Source of the DNA: a virus
Virus record (IMG/VR): IMGVR_UViG_3300040801_006078
Coordinates: 1-35,299 of that record
Reading direction: 5' to 3' (one strand)
DNA length: 35,299 nt
The notes beneath the pieces are model-generated. The model searched no databases. It was not told the origin of the DNA and worked only from the letters and a program-made list of their open reading frames with translations. Position numbers and translations under genes: made by a program. Within the stretch, counting starts at the first letter, position 1; each line of letters opens with the position of its first letter. Positions 28,008 through 35,162 of the stretch are shown here, piece after piece.

Positions 28008-29696
28008 CTAGAACTCCGGCTCCTCTGGCGGGCCATCCAGGTCGCGGATCAGATCGTCATCGACGATCTCGACACGCCACGACACCGTGCCGATCTTGGA
28101 GCGCTCGACTCCCATCTGCCGGAGCGACCGGCCGAATCCGGTCTGCGATAGCGGATCGATGGCCGCCTCTCGGCACCACGCCGCATAGGCCCGGTACAGC
28201 CGCGCCGCCTGGGTCCACCGATCCCCGCCGACGCGGCAGCAGCCCGACAGGAATTGCCCCATCGGATTGCTCTCGGCTCGGTAATCATCGGTCAGCGCGC
28301 GCACGCACTCGGGCGTCGCCAGCCCGACGCGGCCCCACTCCCGATACCCCTCCAGCAGCCAGTTCAGCACGCCGGGCAGCTCCCCGCGCAGGGCCTCCAT
28401 CAGCCTGGTATCCTTGCGCGGCGCACTCGGAAACTTGTCCCGCTCCCACGGGTCGATGAACGTCGCCTCCCACCCCACCAGATCAATGCGCCGCCAGATG
28501 CCGTGGTCTTGCCCGCGCACCCTGGGCCGCGCGTTGAACGCCGCCCACAGGCGGAACTGCGGCCGGAACTCGAACTGCGCGCCGTACAGTGGCCGCGCCT
28601 GAAGGGTATCGGCGCCGGTGATGCGCTTGACCATCGCCTCGGAAAACTGAGCGTTGCCCTCGGGCTCTCCGGTGCGGCAGAAGCGCACCCCGGGCAGGCG
28701 CGCCAGGTCGGGCGTCGCCTGCCCGCCGGATCGCCGCTCATCGACCAGAAAGGTCTCGAACGGCAGCGATATGGCGTAGCTGCCGAACACCTCGGCCAGC
28801 ACCTCCAGAAACACGCTCTTGCCGTTCGAGCCGCCCCCGTGATGCAGGAAGATTTTCTCCTCCCGCACATGCCCGGTCATGGTGTAGCCGGCGGCGCGCT
28901 GCACATACAGCCGCTGTTCCTCATCGGCATGGGTTTCGGCGACAAAGCGCCGCCAGCGCTCCGCCGGAGCATCGGGGTCGTAAACCACGGGGGACACCCG
29001 GGTCAGGTAGTCGCCGGGGCGATGCTCGCGGCACTGCCAGGCGCCCTCGGGCAGGGCGTCGCCGGTGTCGGAAACGGTCAGCTCCAGCGTGCCGTTGGCG
29101 ACGTTGAACAGCTCCGGCCGGGCGTCCAGCCGCTCCACCGGCACCGCCAGATGGGGCGCGGCGGCCTCCAGCATGGCCTTGGTGCGCGGCCACATGCCCG
29201 ACGTGTTGGCCCAGGCGCGCCGCGCCGCCACGCGCTTCTCGAACGCTTTGTCGTCCTCCACCGGGTGCGGCCCCTCCGCCTCGATAACCCCGACCTCCTT
29301 GCGAATCAGCGCCGCCGTGCGCTGCGCCCAGGTCTTGGCCAGCCGCTCCCCGTCTGTGCTCGACCAGTGCGAGCCGACCCAGGCCAGCCAACCCCAGCCC
29401 TCGACCCAAATCAGCCGATGACCATAGCGCAGCTTGAGTCGTCCGGCATTGCCGGTGTCGTTCTGCGGCAGCCTGCTGCACCGATGCAGCAGCTCGCCCC
29501 CGCCCCCGGACTCGGCCGGGGGCGAGTAATCGCTGATCTCGACCACCTCGGCCGCCGCCGCCGCGTCGCGGATGGCCTGCTCGGGGCCATCGCCGTCGGA
29601 CGAAGCAGCGGCGGCCTCCGGCGCGCGGGGCGCGGGGTGTGAGGCGCCCTCAGGCGTCTGCTTGGGCGGCGTCTGTTTAGGGTCGGGCGCCATCAT
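28008..29696 (-). CDS. Phage/plasmid primase-helicase, D5/P4-like SF3 helicase
   Basis: A 562-aa replication helicase. After a disordered N-terminus (1-65) comes a D5_N-like region (LIWVEGWGWLAWVGSHW; KAMLEAAAPHL; LFNVANGTLEL), then the SF3 ATPase: Walker A GGGSNGKS (287-294), and LPGVRFCRTGEPEGN, HxQFRLWAAFNARPRV and GIWRRIDLV segments as in P4-type helicases. The C-terminus resembles a winged helix. ATG at 29696 overlaps the primase stop (ATGA); the second Met at 29693 is an alternative. With the adjacent CHC2 primase it would form the replisome core that P4 alpha has in one protein. Confidence 0.92.
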   Translation of the reverse strand: MMAPDPKQTPPKQTPEGASHPAPRAPEAAAASSDGDGPEQAIRDAAAAAEVVEISDYSPPAESGGGGELLHRCSRLPQNDTGNAGRLKLRYGHRLIWVEGWGWLAWVGSHWSSTDGERLAKTWAQRTAALIRKEVGVIEAEGPHPVEDDKAFEKRVAARRAWANTSGMWPRTKAMLEAAAPHLAVPVERLDARPELFNVANGTLELTVSDTGDALPEGAWQCREHRPGDYLTRVSPVVYDPDAPAERWRRFVAETHADEEQRLYVQRAAGYTMTGHVREEKIFLHHGGGSNGKSVFLEVLAEVFGSYAISLPFETFLVDERRSGGQATPDLARLPGVRFCRTGEPEGNAQFSEAMVKRITGADTLQARPLYGAQFEFRPQFRLWAAFNARPRVRGQDHGIWRRIDLVGWEATFIDPWERDKFPSAPRKDTRLMEALRGELPGVLNWLLEGYREWGRVGLATPECVRALTDDYRAESNPMGQFLSGCCRVGGDRWTQAARLYRAYAAWCREAAIDPLSQTGFGRSLRQMGVERSKIGTVSWRVEIVDDDLIRDLDGPPEEPEF

Positions 29697-30946
29697 GCCA
29701 CCTCACTCGCCCCGCCGTCCCGCAGCACGTCGTTCCAGTCCCGCCCCTCGGGCGGGCGCGCGATCCGCATGGTCACGCCCCGCGCGGCAAACCGCGCGGC
29801 GGCCCGGCGCAGCATGGGCTCATGCGCGCGCGGGTCCTTGCTGTCGCCGTCCGCCCACCAAGTCACGTCTGCCACCCCCTCGGGCGGCAGCCAGCCGGGC
29901 CGCTCCGGATCGGGCGCGCGCGACGGCAGCCGCCGGCCCGGCCGGTCGGGGTGGCGCGCGCCCTGGCCGAGCCCGCCGCCACACAGATTCCCCAGGCTGT
30001 ACAGCGCCCAGACCACCGCGCCGGGACCATCCAGGGCCTGGATCACGGATGCCGCCGTCTCGATGCCCTCGGCCGCGCCCAGCACCGTCTGACCGGCGGG
30101 CAGCGGACGCAGGCGAATACAGCCGCCGCCGGCCGGCCCCTGCACCTTCTTGGCCGGCAGCGCGCCGCCGGTGACCGGATCGACCACCAGGCGCTTGGAT
30201 CGCCCGTTGTCGGCGATCCAGGTGCGGTGGACGGCCTGAAATCGCCCGTCCGGCCCGACAATGGCCGCCAGCATGGCGGGCCAGCGGCCCAGCAGCTCCG
30301 GGCGTGCGTCCCTGGCCCGGGGGGCATCGTCGGCCGACGCCGGCGGCATCCACCAGTAGGGCACCGCCGGATGGAACCGCAGCCCGGACAGTGTCGCCGT
30401 CGTCTCCGGCCGGAGCCCGCGCAGACCCAGATACACGTCGGCCGGGGTGCCCGGCAGGGCCGCGCCCGCGCGCCACAGTTCATAGGCCCGCGCGCGGTCG
30501 CGCTCCCGCCGGGCCACGTGATCCGCGCGGTCGGGCGGAGGCGGCGCCGGGGTCGCGCCCGCCGTGCGCGCGGGGCCGGGCGCCCCCGCCGCCACCCCTG
30601 TTGGGGTGGTCGGCGCGACAAGCGGCGTGCCGTCCGGCATCGGCAGACCGGCGCGCGCCGCCAGCTCCGCCACCGCGTCGCGGAACTCCAGCCCGCGCGT
30701 CTCCTCCAGATAGCGGATGGCGTCGCCATTGGCGCCACAGCCGAAGCAGTGGTAGAATCCCCTATCCGCCACCACCGTGAACGACGGGGTGCGCTCCTGG
30801 TGGAACGGGCACAGGCCGATATACTCGCGGCCGTGGCGCCGCAATGTCACGTCCTGGCCGATCAGCCGCGCCAGATCGGTGCGCGCGCGCACCTCGCGCA
30901 CAAACGCCTCCGGCAGATGGGCGCGCCGCGCCTCGAAATCGGTCAT
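29693..30946 (-). CDS. DNA primase with CHC2 zinc finger and Toprim-like domain
   Basis: A 417-aa primase. The zinc ribbon is C46-P-F-H49 ... C67-F-G-C70 within GLCPFHQERTPSFTV and FYHCFGCGANGD, the classical CHC2 signature. A proline-rich linker (about 105-145) follows, then a Toprim-like half: AVHRTWI, GAAEGIETAASVIQAL (acidic Toprim motif) and WWADGDSKDPR (DxD-like motif), ending with RDWNDVLRDGG. ATG at 30946. It would make RNA primers for the SF3 helicase encoded next, with which it overlaps by 4 bp. Confidence 0.93.
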   Translation of the reverse strand: MTDFEARRAHLPEAFVREVRARTDLARLIGQDVTLRRHGREYIGLCPFHQERTPSFTVVADRGFYHCFGCGANGDAIRYLEETRGLEFRDAVAELAARAGLPMPDGTPLVAPTTPTGVAAGAPGPARTAGATPAPPPPDRADHVARRERDRARAYELWRAGAALPGTPADVYLGLRGLRPETTATLSGLRFHPAVPYWWMPPASADDAPRARDARPELLGRWPAMLAAIVGPDGRFQAVHRTWIADNGRSKRLVVDPVTGGALPAKKVQGPAGGGCIRLRPLPAGQTVLGAAEGIETAASVIQALDGPGAVVWALYSLGNLCGGGLGQGARHPDRPGRRLPSRAPDPERPGWLPPEGVADVTWWADGDSKDPRAHEPMLRRAAARFAARGVTMRIARPPEGRDWNDVLRDGGASEVA

Positions 30947-31203
30947 GGGTGGTGCTCCCGCCAATGCACCCCACACCACCAGACGCCGAGATCCCGCGCC
31001 GCGCGCGTCTCCAGCGCCCGGCGCAGGGTGACGCCCTCGCCCCGCACCGCCGGGCGATCACACCCCGGCACGGCGCAGCGCGTGATCAGCCGCCCGCCCT
31101 GGAGCGAGGCCGACGACCGCAGCCCGGGCGGCGCCGGCCGCTCGGGCGGTGGCGCGGGCGGCGCCTCCAGCGGCGCCAGCAGATCGAGGGCGTGCGTGCT
31201 CAT
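30943..31203 (-). CDS. Small zinc-finger-like phage protein
   Basis: An 86-aa protein of unknown family. A proline/alanine-rich N-terminus precedes a likely metal-binding unit: C-A-V-P-G-C, then WWCGVHWREHHP with a third cysteine and several histidines. The gene overlaps both the methyltransferase stop and the primase start by 4 bp, so it is a coupled member of the early operon. A DNA-binding or adaptor role is a guess. Confidence 0.6.
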   Translation of the reverse strand: MSTHALDLLAPLEAPPAPPPERPAPPGLRSSASLQGGRLITRCAVPGCDRPAVRGEGVTLRRALETRAARDLGVWWCGVHWREHHP

Positions 31204-31844
31204 GGCCCCCCCACCCCGACCGCTTTGCGCCGGCCGGCGTCAGCACTATGGTCGCCGGCCGGCGCGAACCGGTCGGTCTGGTTGCCCCACACGTCCCAGC
31301 CCGGCCGCGTGGTCCGCGCGAACAACTCCAGACGCGGGCCGGCGCAAAACCGCTCGATCCGGCCCGCTGCCTCATCCGGCTTGCGGCTGTGCTCACGCAC
31401 CGGCGCGATCAGGGTTTCCGGCACGCCGGCATCCAGCCGAGCCGGGCGGCCGCGCCGGCCCAGCAGGCAGGGCTCGGAATTGGCGCGCGTGGTATAGCCC
31501 AGGCCGATATGCAGATCGGCCGGCGCCAGGAACAGGCGCGGGTCGGACCCCCGGCGCAGCTTGACCCACAGCAGGCCGAGGCCGGAATAGTCAAACCCCC
31601 ACGCGGACAGCGTCGCCAGGCCCTCGCCGATCAGCGGCCAGGTGCACCACAGCCACAGCCAGCAGTCGTCCGCCGCCACCTCCGCCACGGGCAGCGCCTG
31701 GATCGCGGCCAGGTCCATGCAGCCGTAGTGCGCTTGGGGCGCGCGACCCTCGCCGGCGGCCGAGCGCACGCGAAACGTCCACGGCGGATCGGCGACGATG
31801 CAGCCATAGCGCCCGGTCGGCCAGTCGGGGGGACGCGCCGCCAT
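31200..31844 (-). CDS. MT-A70 family adenine methyltransferase
   Basis: A 214-aa putative N6-adenine methyltransferase. It has the catalytic DPPW (residues 19-22, in IVADPPWTF), then WLWLWCTWPLIGEGLATLSAWGFDY, LLWVKL, HIGLGYTTRANSEPCLLG and KPDEAAGRIERFCAGPRLELFARTTRPGWDVWGNQ, the ordered motifs of phage MT-A70 enzymes. It would methylate phage DNA, and is often thought to protect it from host restriction; no partner nuclease is nearby. ATG at 31844 shares a base with the upstream stop; longer starts are less likely. Confidence 0.92.
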   Translation of the reverse strand: MAARPPDWPTGRYGCIVADPPWTFRVRSAAGEGRAPQAHYGCMDLAAIQALPVAEVAADDCWLWLWCTWPLIGEGLATLSAWGFDYSGLGLLWVKLRRGSDPRLFLAPADLHIGLGYTTRANSEPCLLGRRGRPARLDAGVPETLIAPVREHSRKPDEAAGRIERFCAGPRLELFARTTRPGWDVWGNQTDRFAPAGDHSADAGRRKAVGVGGP

Positions 31845-32278
31845 CACACACCCCTCCGCGCGTGCGTCCACCCCACCAGCCTCCGCCACCAGGGGAGCCG
31901 GGGCGACGCTTTTGCCCGCCGCCCCGTCCCGCGACCCGGAGTGGGATCCCCGGGCCGCCCCTCAGCCGCCGGGCTGGTCCCGGAACGGCCCCCGGCCGGG
32001 TCTGGCGTAGCCGCGCCCCCGGCCAAGCTCCTCTGTTCCTCCCCTCCCTGTCGTCTCGCGCGTTCCGTCGCCCACCCCATGATCTGCCCGACCACGCGCT
32101 TGGCGACACTCCGCCGCAGCCGGCGGTCGGCACCGCGCGTCACCCAGTCAGGATGTGCCGTGATCGCGTCGGCCACGGCCCCATCCACCAGCCGCCAGAG
32201 CTGACGGCGGGCGCGGTCGCCGTGGATCTGCGGCGTGCGCCGGGATCGGCTGTGGGGCCTGGATCGCGCGCCGGTCAT
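31844..32278 (-). CDS. Hypothetical early protein, basic
   Basis: A 144-aa protein. The N-terminal half is strongly basic and helical (RARRQLWRLVDGAVADAITAHPDWVTRGADRRLRRSVAKRVVGQIMGW), ending in a Gly/Pro/Arg-rich tail. The first half could bind nucleic acid. No family recognised. ATGA overlap with the preceding gene at 32275-32278 fixes the start. Confidence 0.5.
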   Translation of the reverse strand: MTGARSRPHSRSRRTPQIHGDRARRQLWRLVDGAVADAITAHPDWVTRGADRRLRRSVAKRVVGQIMGWATERARRQGGEEQRSLAGGAATPDPAGGRSGTSPAAEGRPGDPTPGRGTGRRAKASPRLPWWRRLVGWTHARRGV

Positions 32279-32505
32279 GGCGCGCACACCAGCGCGCGGT
32301 CGATCTGGGCCATGGCGCCCAGGATCGCCGCCTTGACCCCGTCCGGGCTCGACGCGCGCGGATGCACCGGGCCGATGAACACGCCGTCGCGCCCGACCTG
32401 AATACACATCTCCCCGCCACTCTCCCACACCGTGACCTGCCAGCGGTCGCGGCTGTGGCGCGCGGCCAGGGCCTCGGCCTGGGCAAGGAGGCCGGGCGCG
32501 GTCAT
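32275..32505 (-). CDS. Hypothetical small phage protein
   Basis: A 76-aa protein: a helix (LLAQAEALAARHSRDRW), a strand pair (QVTVWESGGEMCIQVGRDGVFIGPVHP), and a final helix (PDGVKAAILGAMAQIDRAL). A compact alpha/beta fold is plausible, function unknown. It overlaps both neighbours by 4 bp (ATGA) in the early operon. Confidence 0.6.
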   Translation of the reverse strand: MTAPGLLAQAEALAARHSRDRWQVTVWESGGEMCIQVGRDGVFIGPVHPRASSPDGVKAAILGAMAQIDRALVCAP

Positions 32506-33014
32506 GACGACGCCTCCCCGCGCCCCTCGCACAGTGCGGCGATCAGGCCATAGCCGCCGATGTCCAGCGCGTCGTCCGGATCGTCCAGCCGCAGCTGCTG
32601 CCGGTGCGCCGCGCGGGCGATCTTGAGCCCGGCCATCATGTAGGCCACGTCCTGCGCCTCCAGCGCGTCGCCGGCGCCCATCAGACCGGCGGCGTGTAGA
32701 TAGACCGTCCACACCGCCGCGATACTGGCGGACATCACCACCGCATCGCCCCGGCCGGCGCCGCGCGCGGCCAGCGTCTCGCGCAGCACGTCGACCCATC
32801 CGTCGAGGGCGTCGGGCGCCACCGCCGACTCCCCCCCCCGGTCGGGGGGAGACTGGGAGGGGGGCGCCTGAGGCGCCGCGAGCCACCCCAACGCCGCCAG
32901 GCGATCCAGCAGGTCCCCGACCTGCGCCCTGGACAGACGCGGCCCATCCGGCCCCAGCTCCATCAGCGCGCCCATGACATCCTCGCGCCCCGGCCAATGC
33001 CGCCACCCGCTCAT
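32502..33014 (-). CDS. DUF6378-like phage protein
   Basis: A 170-aa protein. The C-terminal ~80 residues carry the pattern of DUF6378-type early phage proteins: IAAVWTVYL followed by DVAYMMAGLKIARAAH and DDALDIGGYGLIA (in relatives, W-x-x-Y-L, then M-x-x-LKIAR and D-x-x-GY). The N-terminal half has a helix-turn-helix-like stretch (SRAQVGDLLDRLAALGWL) and a low-complexity linker. Function unknown; relatives sit in early operons of alphaproteobacterial and other phages. ATG overlaps the gcrA-like stop (ATGA). Confidence 0.6.
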   Translation of the reverse strand: MSGWRHWPGREDVMGALMELGPDGPRLSRAQVGDLLDRLAALGWLAAPQAPPSQSPPDRGGESAVAPDALDGWVDVLRETLAARGAGRGDAVVMSASIAAVWTVYLHAAGLMGAGDALEAQDVAYMMAGLKIARAAHRQQLRLDDPDDALDIGGYGLIAALCEGRGEASS

Positions 33015-33937
33015 TCCGCCGCCTCCAGGTTTTTGGTTTTGATCGCCGCAGCGCCCCTGCGGGACGCGCGGCTCCGGGCCTTCAGCCCGCCCGGCCGGTC
33101 GGCCGGGCCGACCGGCTGCGCCGGTCGGATGCGTCGTACCCCCTCCGGGCGTCCGCCCGGCGACCCCTCTGTCGCGGCGTCACCATCCCTCTCGGCTGGC
33201 GGCAGACCCCGATACGCCCGCGCGTGGTGCGCCGCGCAGTAGCTCGACCCCGCCCGCCGGGGCGCGCCGCAGGCGCCCTCGCCCGGCTCACCCTCGATCC
33301 AGCGACAGGTGTCGGCGTCCAGCGCATCGGCGCTGCGGTGATGTCGCCGCCCCGCATCGACCCAGCCGTCGAACACCGCACCGACAGCCAGCACATCCGT
33401 TCGCGCGGCCCCCTCGAGCGCCCCCGTGCCGGCCCCCATGCCGGCTTCCGCCTCCCCCTCACAGGGAGAGGGTCGGGGCGCTGCATACGCCGGCCCGCCC
33501 CCGGCCGGGATCGACGCACCCACCCCCTCACTCCGCCGGGGGCGGACAAACAGTCCCAGCCGGTGCCGCATGCGCGCGACCGTATCGGCCGACCGGCCGA
33601 TGTGGTCCCCGATGGCACGATCATCCAGGCCGGCGGCGACTCCGCGCCGCACGCCCTCCAGATCCCGCTCGGACCAGCGCGGCCGGGAGCCGGTCTTCTT
33701 GCGCGGGGCGTTCGGGGCCGTCGGCTTCAGGGAGGGGGGCTTCAGGGACGGCGCCTCCAGGGGCGGGGGGGCCGGTGTGGCCGGTGACGCCTCTGTCGCG
33801 GTCGGCGCGCGGCCCAGCGCCGCCAGCCGCCTGCGCGTGGCTTGCAGCGACAGCCCGCAGCGCGCGGCGATCTCGACCACCCCGTGGCCGCGCCGCGCCA
33901 ACAGGCGCAGCCGGCGCGCGGACACGGTCTCCGTCAT
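33011..33937 (-). CDS. GcrA-like transcriptional regulator
   Basis: A 308-aa protein. Two HTH-like segments occur: SARRLRLLARRGHGVVEIAARCGLSLQATRRRLAALG (6-42) and SERDLEGVRRGVAAGLDDRAIGDHIGRSADTVARMRHRLGL (about 85-125). A Cys/His module near residue 230 (CRWIEGEPGEGACGAPRRAG, YCAAHHARAYRG) closely matches the C-terminal module of GcrA. Caulobacter GcrA is a sigma70 cofactor controlling genes with CcrM-methylated promoters. Here the last ~45 codons come from structured repeat A, suggesting an extended or replaced C-terminus. ATG at 33937, SD GAGG. Confidence 0.75.
   Translation of the reverse strand: MTETVSARRLRLLARRGHGVVEIAARCGLSLQATRRRLAALGRAPTATEASPATPAPPPLEAPSLKPPSLKPTAPNAPRKKTGSRPRWSERDLEGVRRGVAAGLDDRAIGDHIGRSADTVARMRHRLGLFVRPRRSEGVGASIPAGGGPAYAAPRPSPCEGEAEAGMGAGTGALEGAARTDVLAVGAVFDGWVDAGRRHHRSADALDADTCRWIEGEPGEGACGAPRRAGSSYCAAHHARAYRGLPPAERDGDAATEGSPGGRPEGVRRIRPAQPVGPADRPGGLKARSRASRRGAAAIKTKNLEAAE
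33031..33163. repeat. Five-hairpin repeat, copy A (inside the gcrA-like 3' end)
   Basis: A ~130-bp element in the same orientation as copy B at 33953-34080. It contains the hairpins CCGACCGGC-TGC-GCCGGTCGG and CCGGGCG-TC-CGCCCGG in perfect form, plus weaker versions of the other three. It is translated as the C-terminal tail of the gcrA-like protein. Confidence 0.75.
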
Positions 33938-34173
33938 GGCGACCTCGTGGGGTGTTTTTGTTTGATCGCCCCAGGCGCTTCGCGCCGGGGCTCCGGCCCT
34001 TCGGGCCGCCGGGCCACTTGGCCCGGCCGACCGGCTACGCCGGTCGGATACGTCGCGTTCCCTCCGGGCGCCCGCCCGGAAGACACACGCGCCAGCCACC
34101 GACTCACGCGGCCCCACCAACACACCGGGATGGGAGAGCAAAACGCCAGATACTCGTCCTTGGCGCGGCCCAT
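33934..34173 (-). CDS. Small protein with repeat-derived C-terminus
   Basis: A 79-aa frame. The unique part is MGRAKDEYLAFCSPIPVCWW and the short amphipathic stretch GRVSRWLARV; the other ~45 residues are encoded by structured repeat B. It starts 3 bp after the CII-like stop with GAGGG upstream and ends in a 4-bp overlap with the gcrA-like ATG, so it is well placed for a real gene. No function recognised. The repeat is read here in a different frame from copy A in the next gene. Confidence 0.5.
   Translation of the reverse strand: MGRAKDEYLAFCSPIPVCWWGRVSRWLARVSSGRAPGGNATYPTGVAGRPGQVARRPEGPEPRREAPGAIKQKHPTRSP
33953..34080. repeat. Five-hairpin repeat, copy B
   Basis: Five consecutive perfect hairpins: GGCGC/GCGCC (33974-33986), CGGCCC/GGGCCG (33994-34008), GGGCC/GGCCC (34011-34024), CCGACCGGC/GCCGGTCGG (34027-34047, 9 bp), TCCGGGCG/CGCCCGGA (34063-34080), with loops of 2-4 nt. 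Direct copy of the element at 33031-33163, about 920 bp apart. Probably a REP/BIME-like mobile or structural repeat. Confidence 0.75.
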
Positions 34174-34176
34174 CCC

Positions 34177-34686
34177 TCAGCCCTCCCGCTCGGCCAGCAG
34201 GGCGTCGAGCACCGCCAGCGCGTCCATCTGCTCGCGCACCTCGCGGCGCAGGCGGCTCGCCTCGGCCGCGTCCACCTCGCCGTCATCGGCCAGCGCCTCG
34301 CCCAGGGCACCCACCACGTCGCCGCCCTCGCGCGCCACGGTGGCGAGCTGCCCGATCCAGTCCGCCCGCGCCGGCAGCGCCGCGCCTTCCGCCCGCACCG
34401 GCACCAGCGCATGGCCGGACAGCGCTGCCAGGGCACGGGTGACGATGGGCTCGCCCGCGTCCGCCTCCAGATCCGCGATCACATCGACCGGCGCCCAGCG
34501 GTCGTGGCAGTGCCGGTCGCCGTAACGGCTCAGGCGCGGCTCATCGGCGCGGGTCAGGCTCGCCGCCCTCCGCCCCCCGCCACAGGCGGCCAGCAGGTCG
34601 CGCGTGGCCGCCGCGATGGCGGCATAATCGCGCGCCGGCAGCAGGCGGGCGGGGGTCGGACTCGGGCCGGCGTGGCGTCTGGTCAT
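34177..34686 (-). CDS. CII-like phage regulatory protein (Phage_CP76 type)
   Basis: A 169-aa protein with a pattern typical of the phage regulatory CII/CP76 family in alphaproteobacteria: DYAAIAAATRDLLAACGGGRRAASLTRADEPRLSRYGDRHC (HTH) followed by WAPVDVIADLEADAGEPIVTRALAALSGHALVP, then a coiled C-terminal part (AAEASRLRREVREQMDALAVLDALLAERE) likely for oligomerisation. Position after the cro-like gene parallels lambda cII, which activates lysogeny promoters. ATG at 34686, SD GAGGGA. Confidence 0.75.
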   Translation of the reverse strand: MTRRHAGPSPTPARLLPARDYAAIAAATRDLLAACGGGRRAASLTRADEPRLSRYGDRHCHDRWAPVDVIADLEADAGEPIVTRALAALSGHALVPVRAEGAALPARADWIGQLATVAREGGDVVGALGEALADDGEVDAAEASRLRREVREQMDALAVLDALLAEREG

Positions 34687-34718
34687 GGTGGCAATCCCTC
34701 GTGGTGTTCTTGTCGTGC

Positions 34719-34739
34719 GGCCCGCTCGTCGGGCGGGCC
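34719..34739. terminator. Hairpin between early genes and the CII-like gene (tR1-like position)
   Basis: GGCCCGC/GCGGGCC form a 7-bp stem with a 7-nt loop in the 65-bp gap before the CII-like gene. It lacks a T-run, so at most a weak or Rho-assisted terminator. In lambda, tR1 lies between cro and cII. Confidence 0.35.
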
Positions 34740-34751
34740 ACTCTGATGGGG

Positions 34752-34967
34752 TCAGGATCCGCTCTGTCTGCGAAAGGACGCCCCGCCATGCGCCATGACC
34801 GCCCCGCCGCCCTCCGCTGCGCCCTGGACACTCTCGCCTGGGTCCAGGCCCTCGCGGACCAGGGGGACGATGACGACCGCGACCAGCCGCCAGACCCACC
34901 ACGCCAGCCACAGCAGCGCGGCGATCTCGGCGACCACGATCCAGTCGTGACTCGGGACGGTGGGCAT
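34752..34967 (-). CDS. Small membrane protein
   Basis: A 71-aa protein with one strong transmembrane segment (about residues 10-37, VVAEIAALLWLAWWVWRLVAVVIVPLV) and a polar glycine-rich C-terminus. It lies in the early operon between the cro-proximal gene and the CII-like gene. Superinfection exclusion or host-takeover roles are common for such genes, but nothing in the sequence shows which. Confidence 0.6.
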   Translation of the reverse strand: MPTVPSHDWIVVAEIAALLWLAWWVWRLVAVVIVPLVREGLDPGESVQGAAEGGGAVMAHGGASFRRQSGS

Positions 34968-34970
34968 CGA

Positions 34971-35162
34971 TCAATCCTCCTGTCCGAGGGCGCGGGCATG
35001 GCTGGCGTGTCGGTCGCCGGCGCGATAGGCGCCGTGCTCACGCCGCCGCGCCCAGGCCGCGCCCCGGTCCAACACCCAGGCGGCCTTGCGCCAGACACAC
35101 CAGGCGAGGCCGTCGAGCAGGTGCATCATCGCGCGGTGATAGAGACGGGTGAGGCCGACCAT
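34971..35162 (-). CDS. Small early protein, hydrophobic helix
   Basis: A 63-aa protein starting MVGLTRLYHRAMMHLLDGLAWCVWRKAAWVLDRGAAWARRR: an amphipathic or membrane-interacting helix rich in Trp, Arg and His, then a polar tail. ATG at 35162 shares a base with the Cro-like stop and is preceded by GAGGAGG. Family not recognised. Confidence 0.55.
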   Translation of the reverse strand: MVGLTRLYHRAMMHLLDGLAWCVWRKAAWVLDRGAAWARRREHGAYRAGDRHASHARALGQED

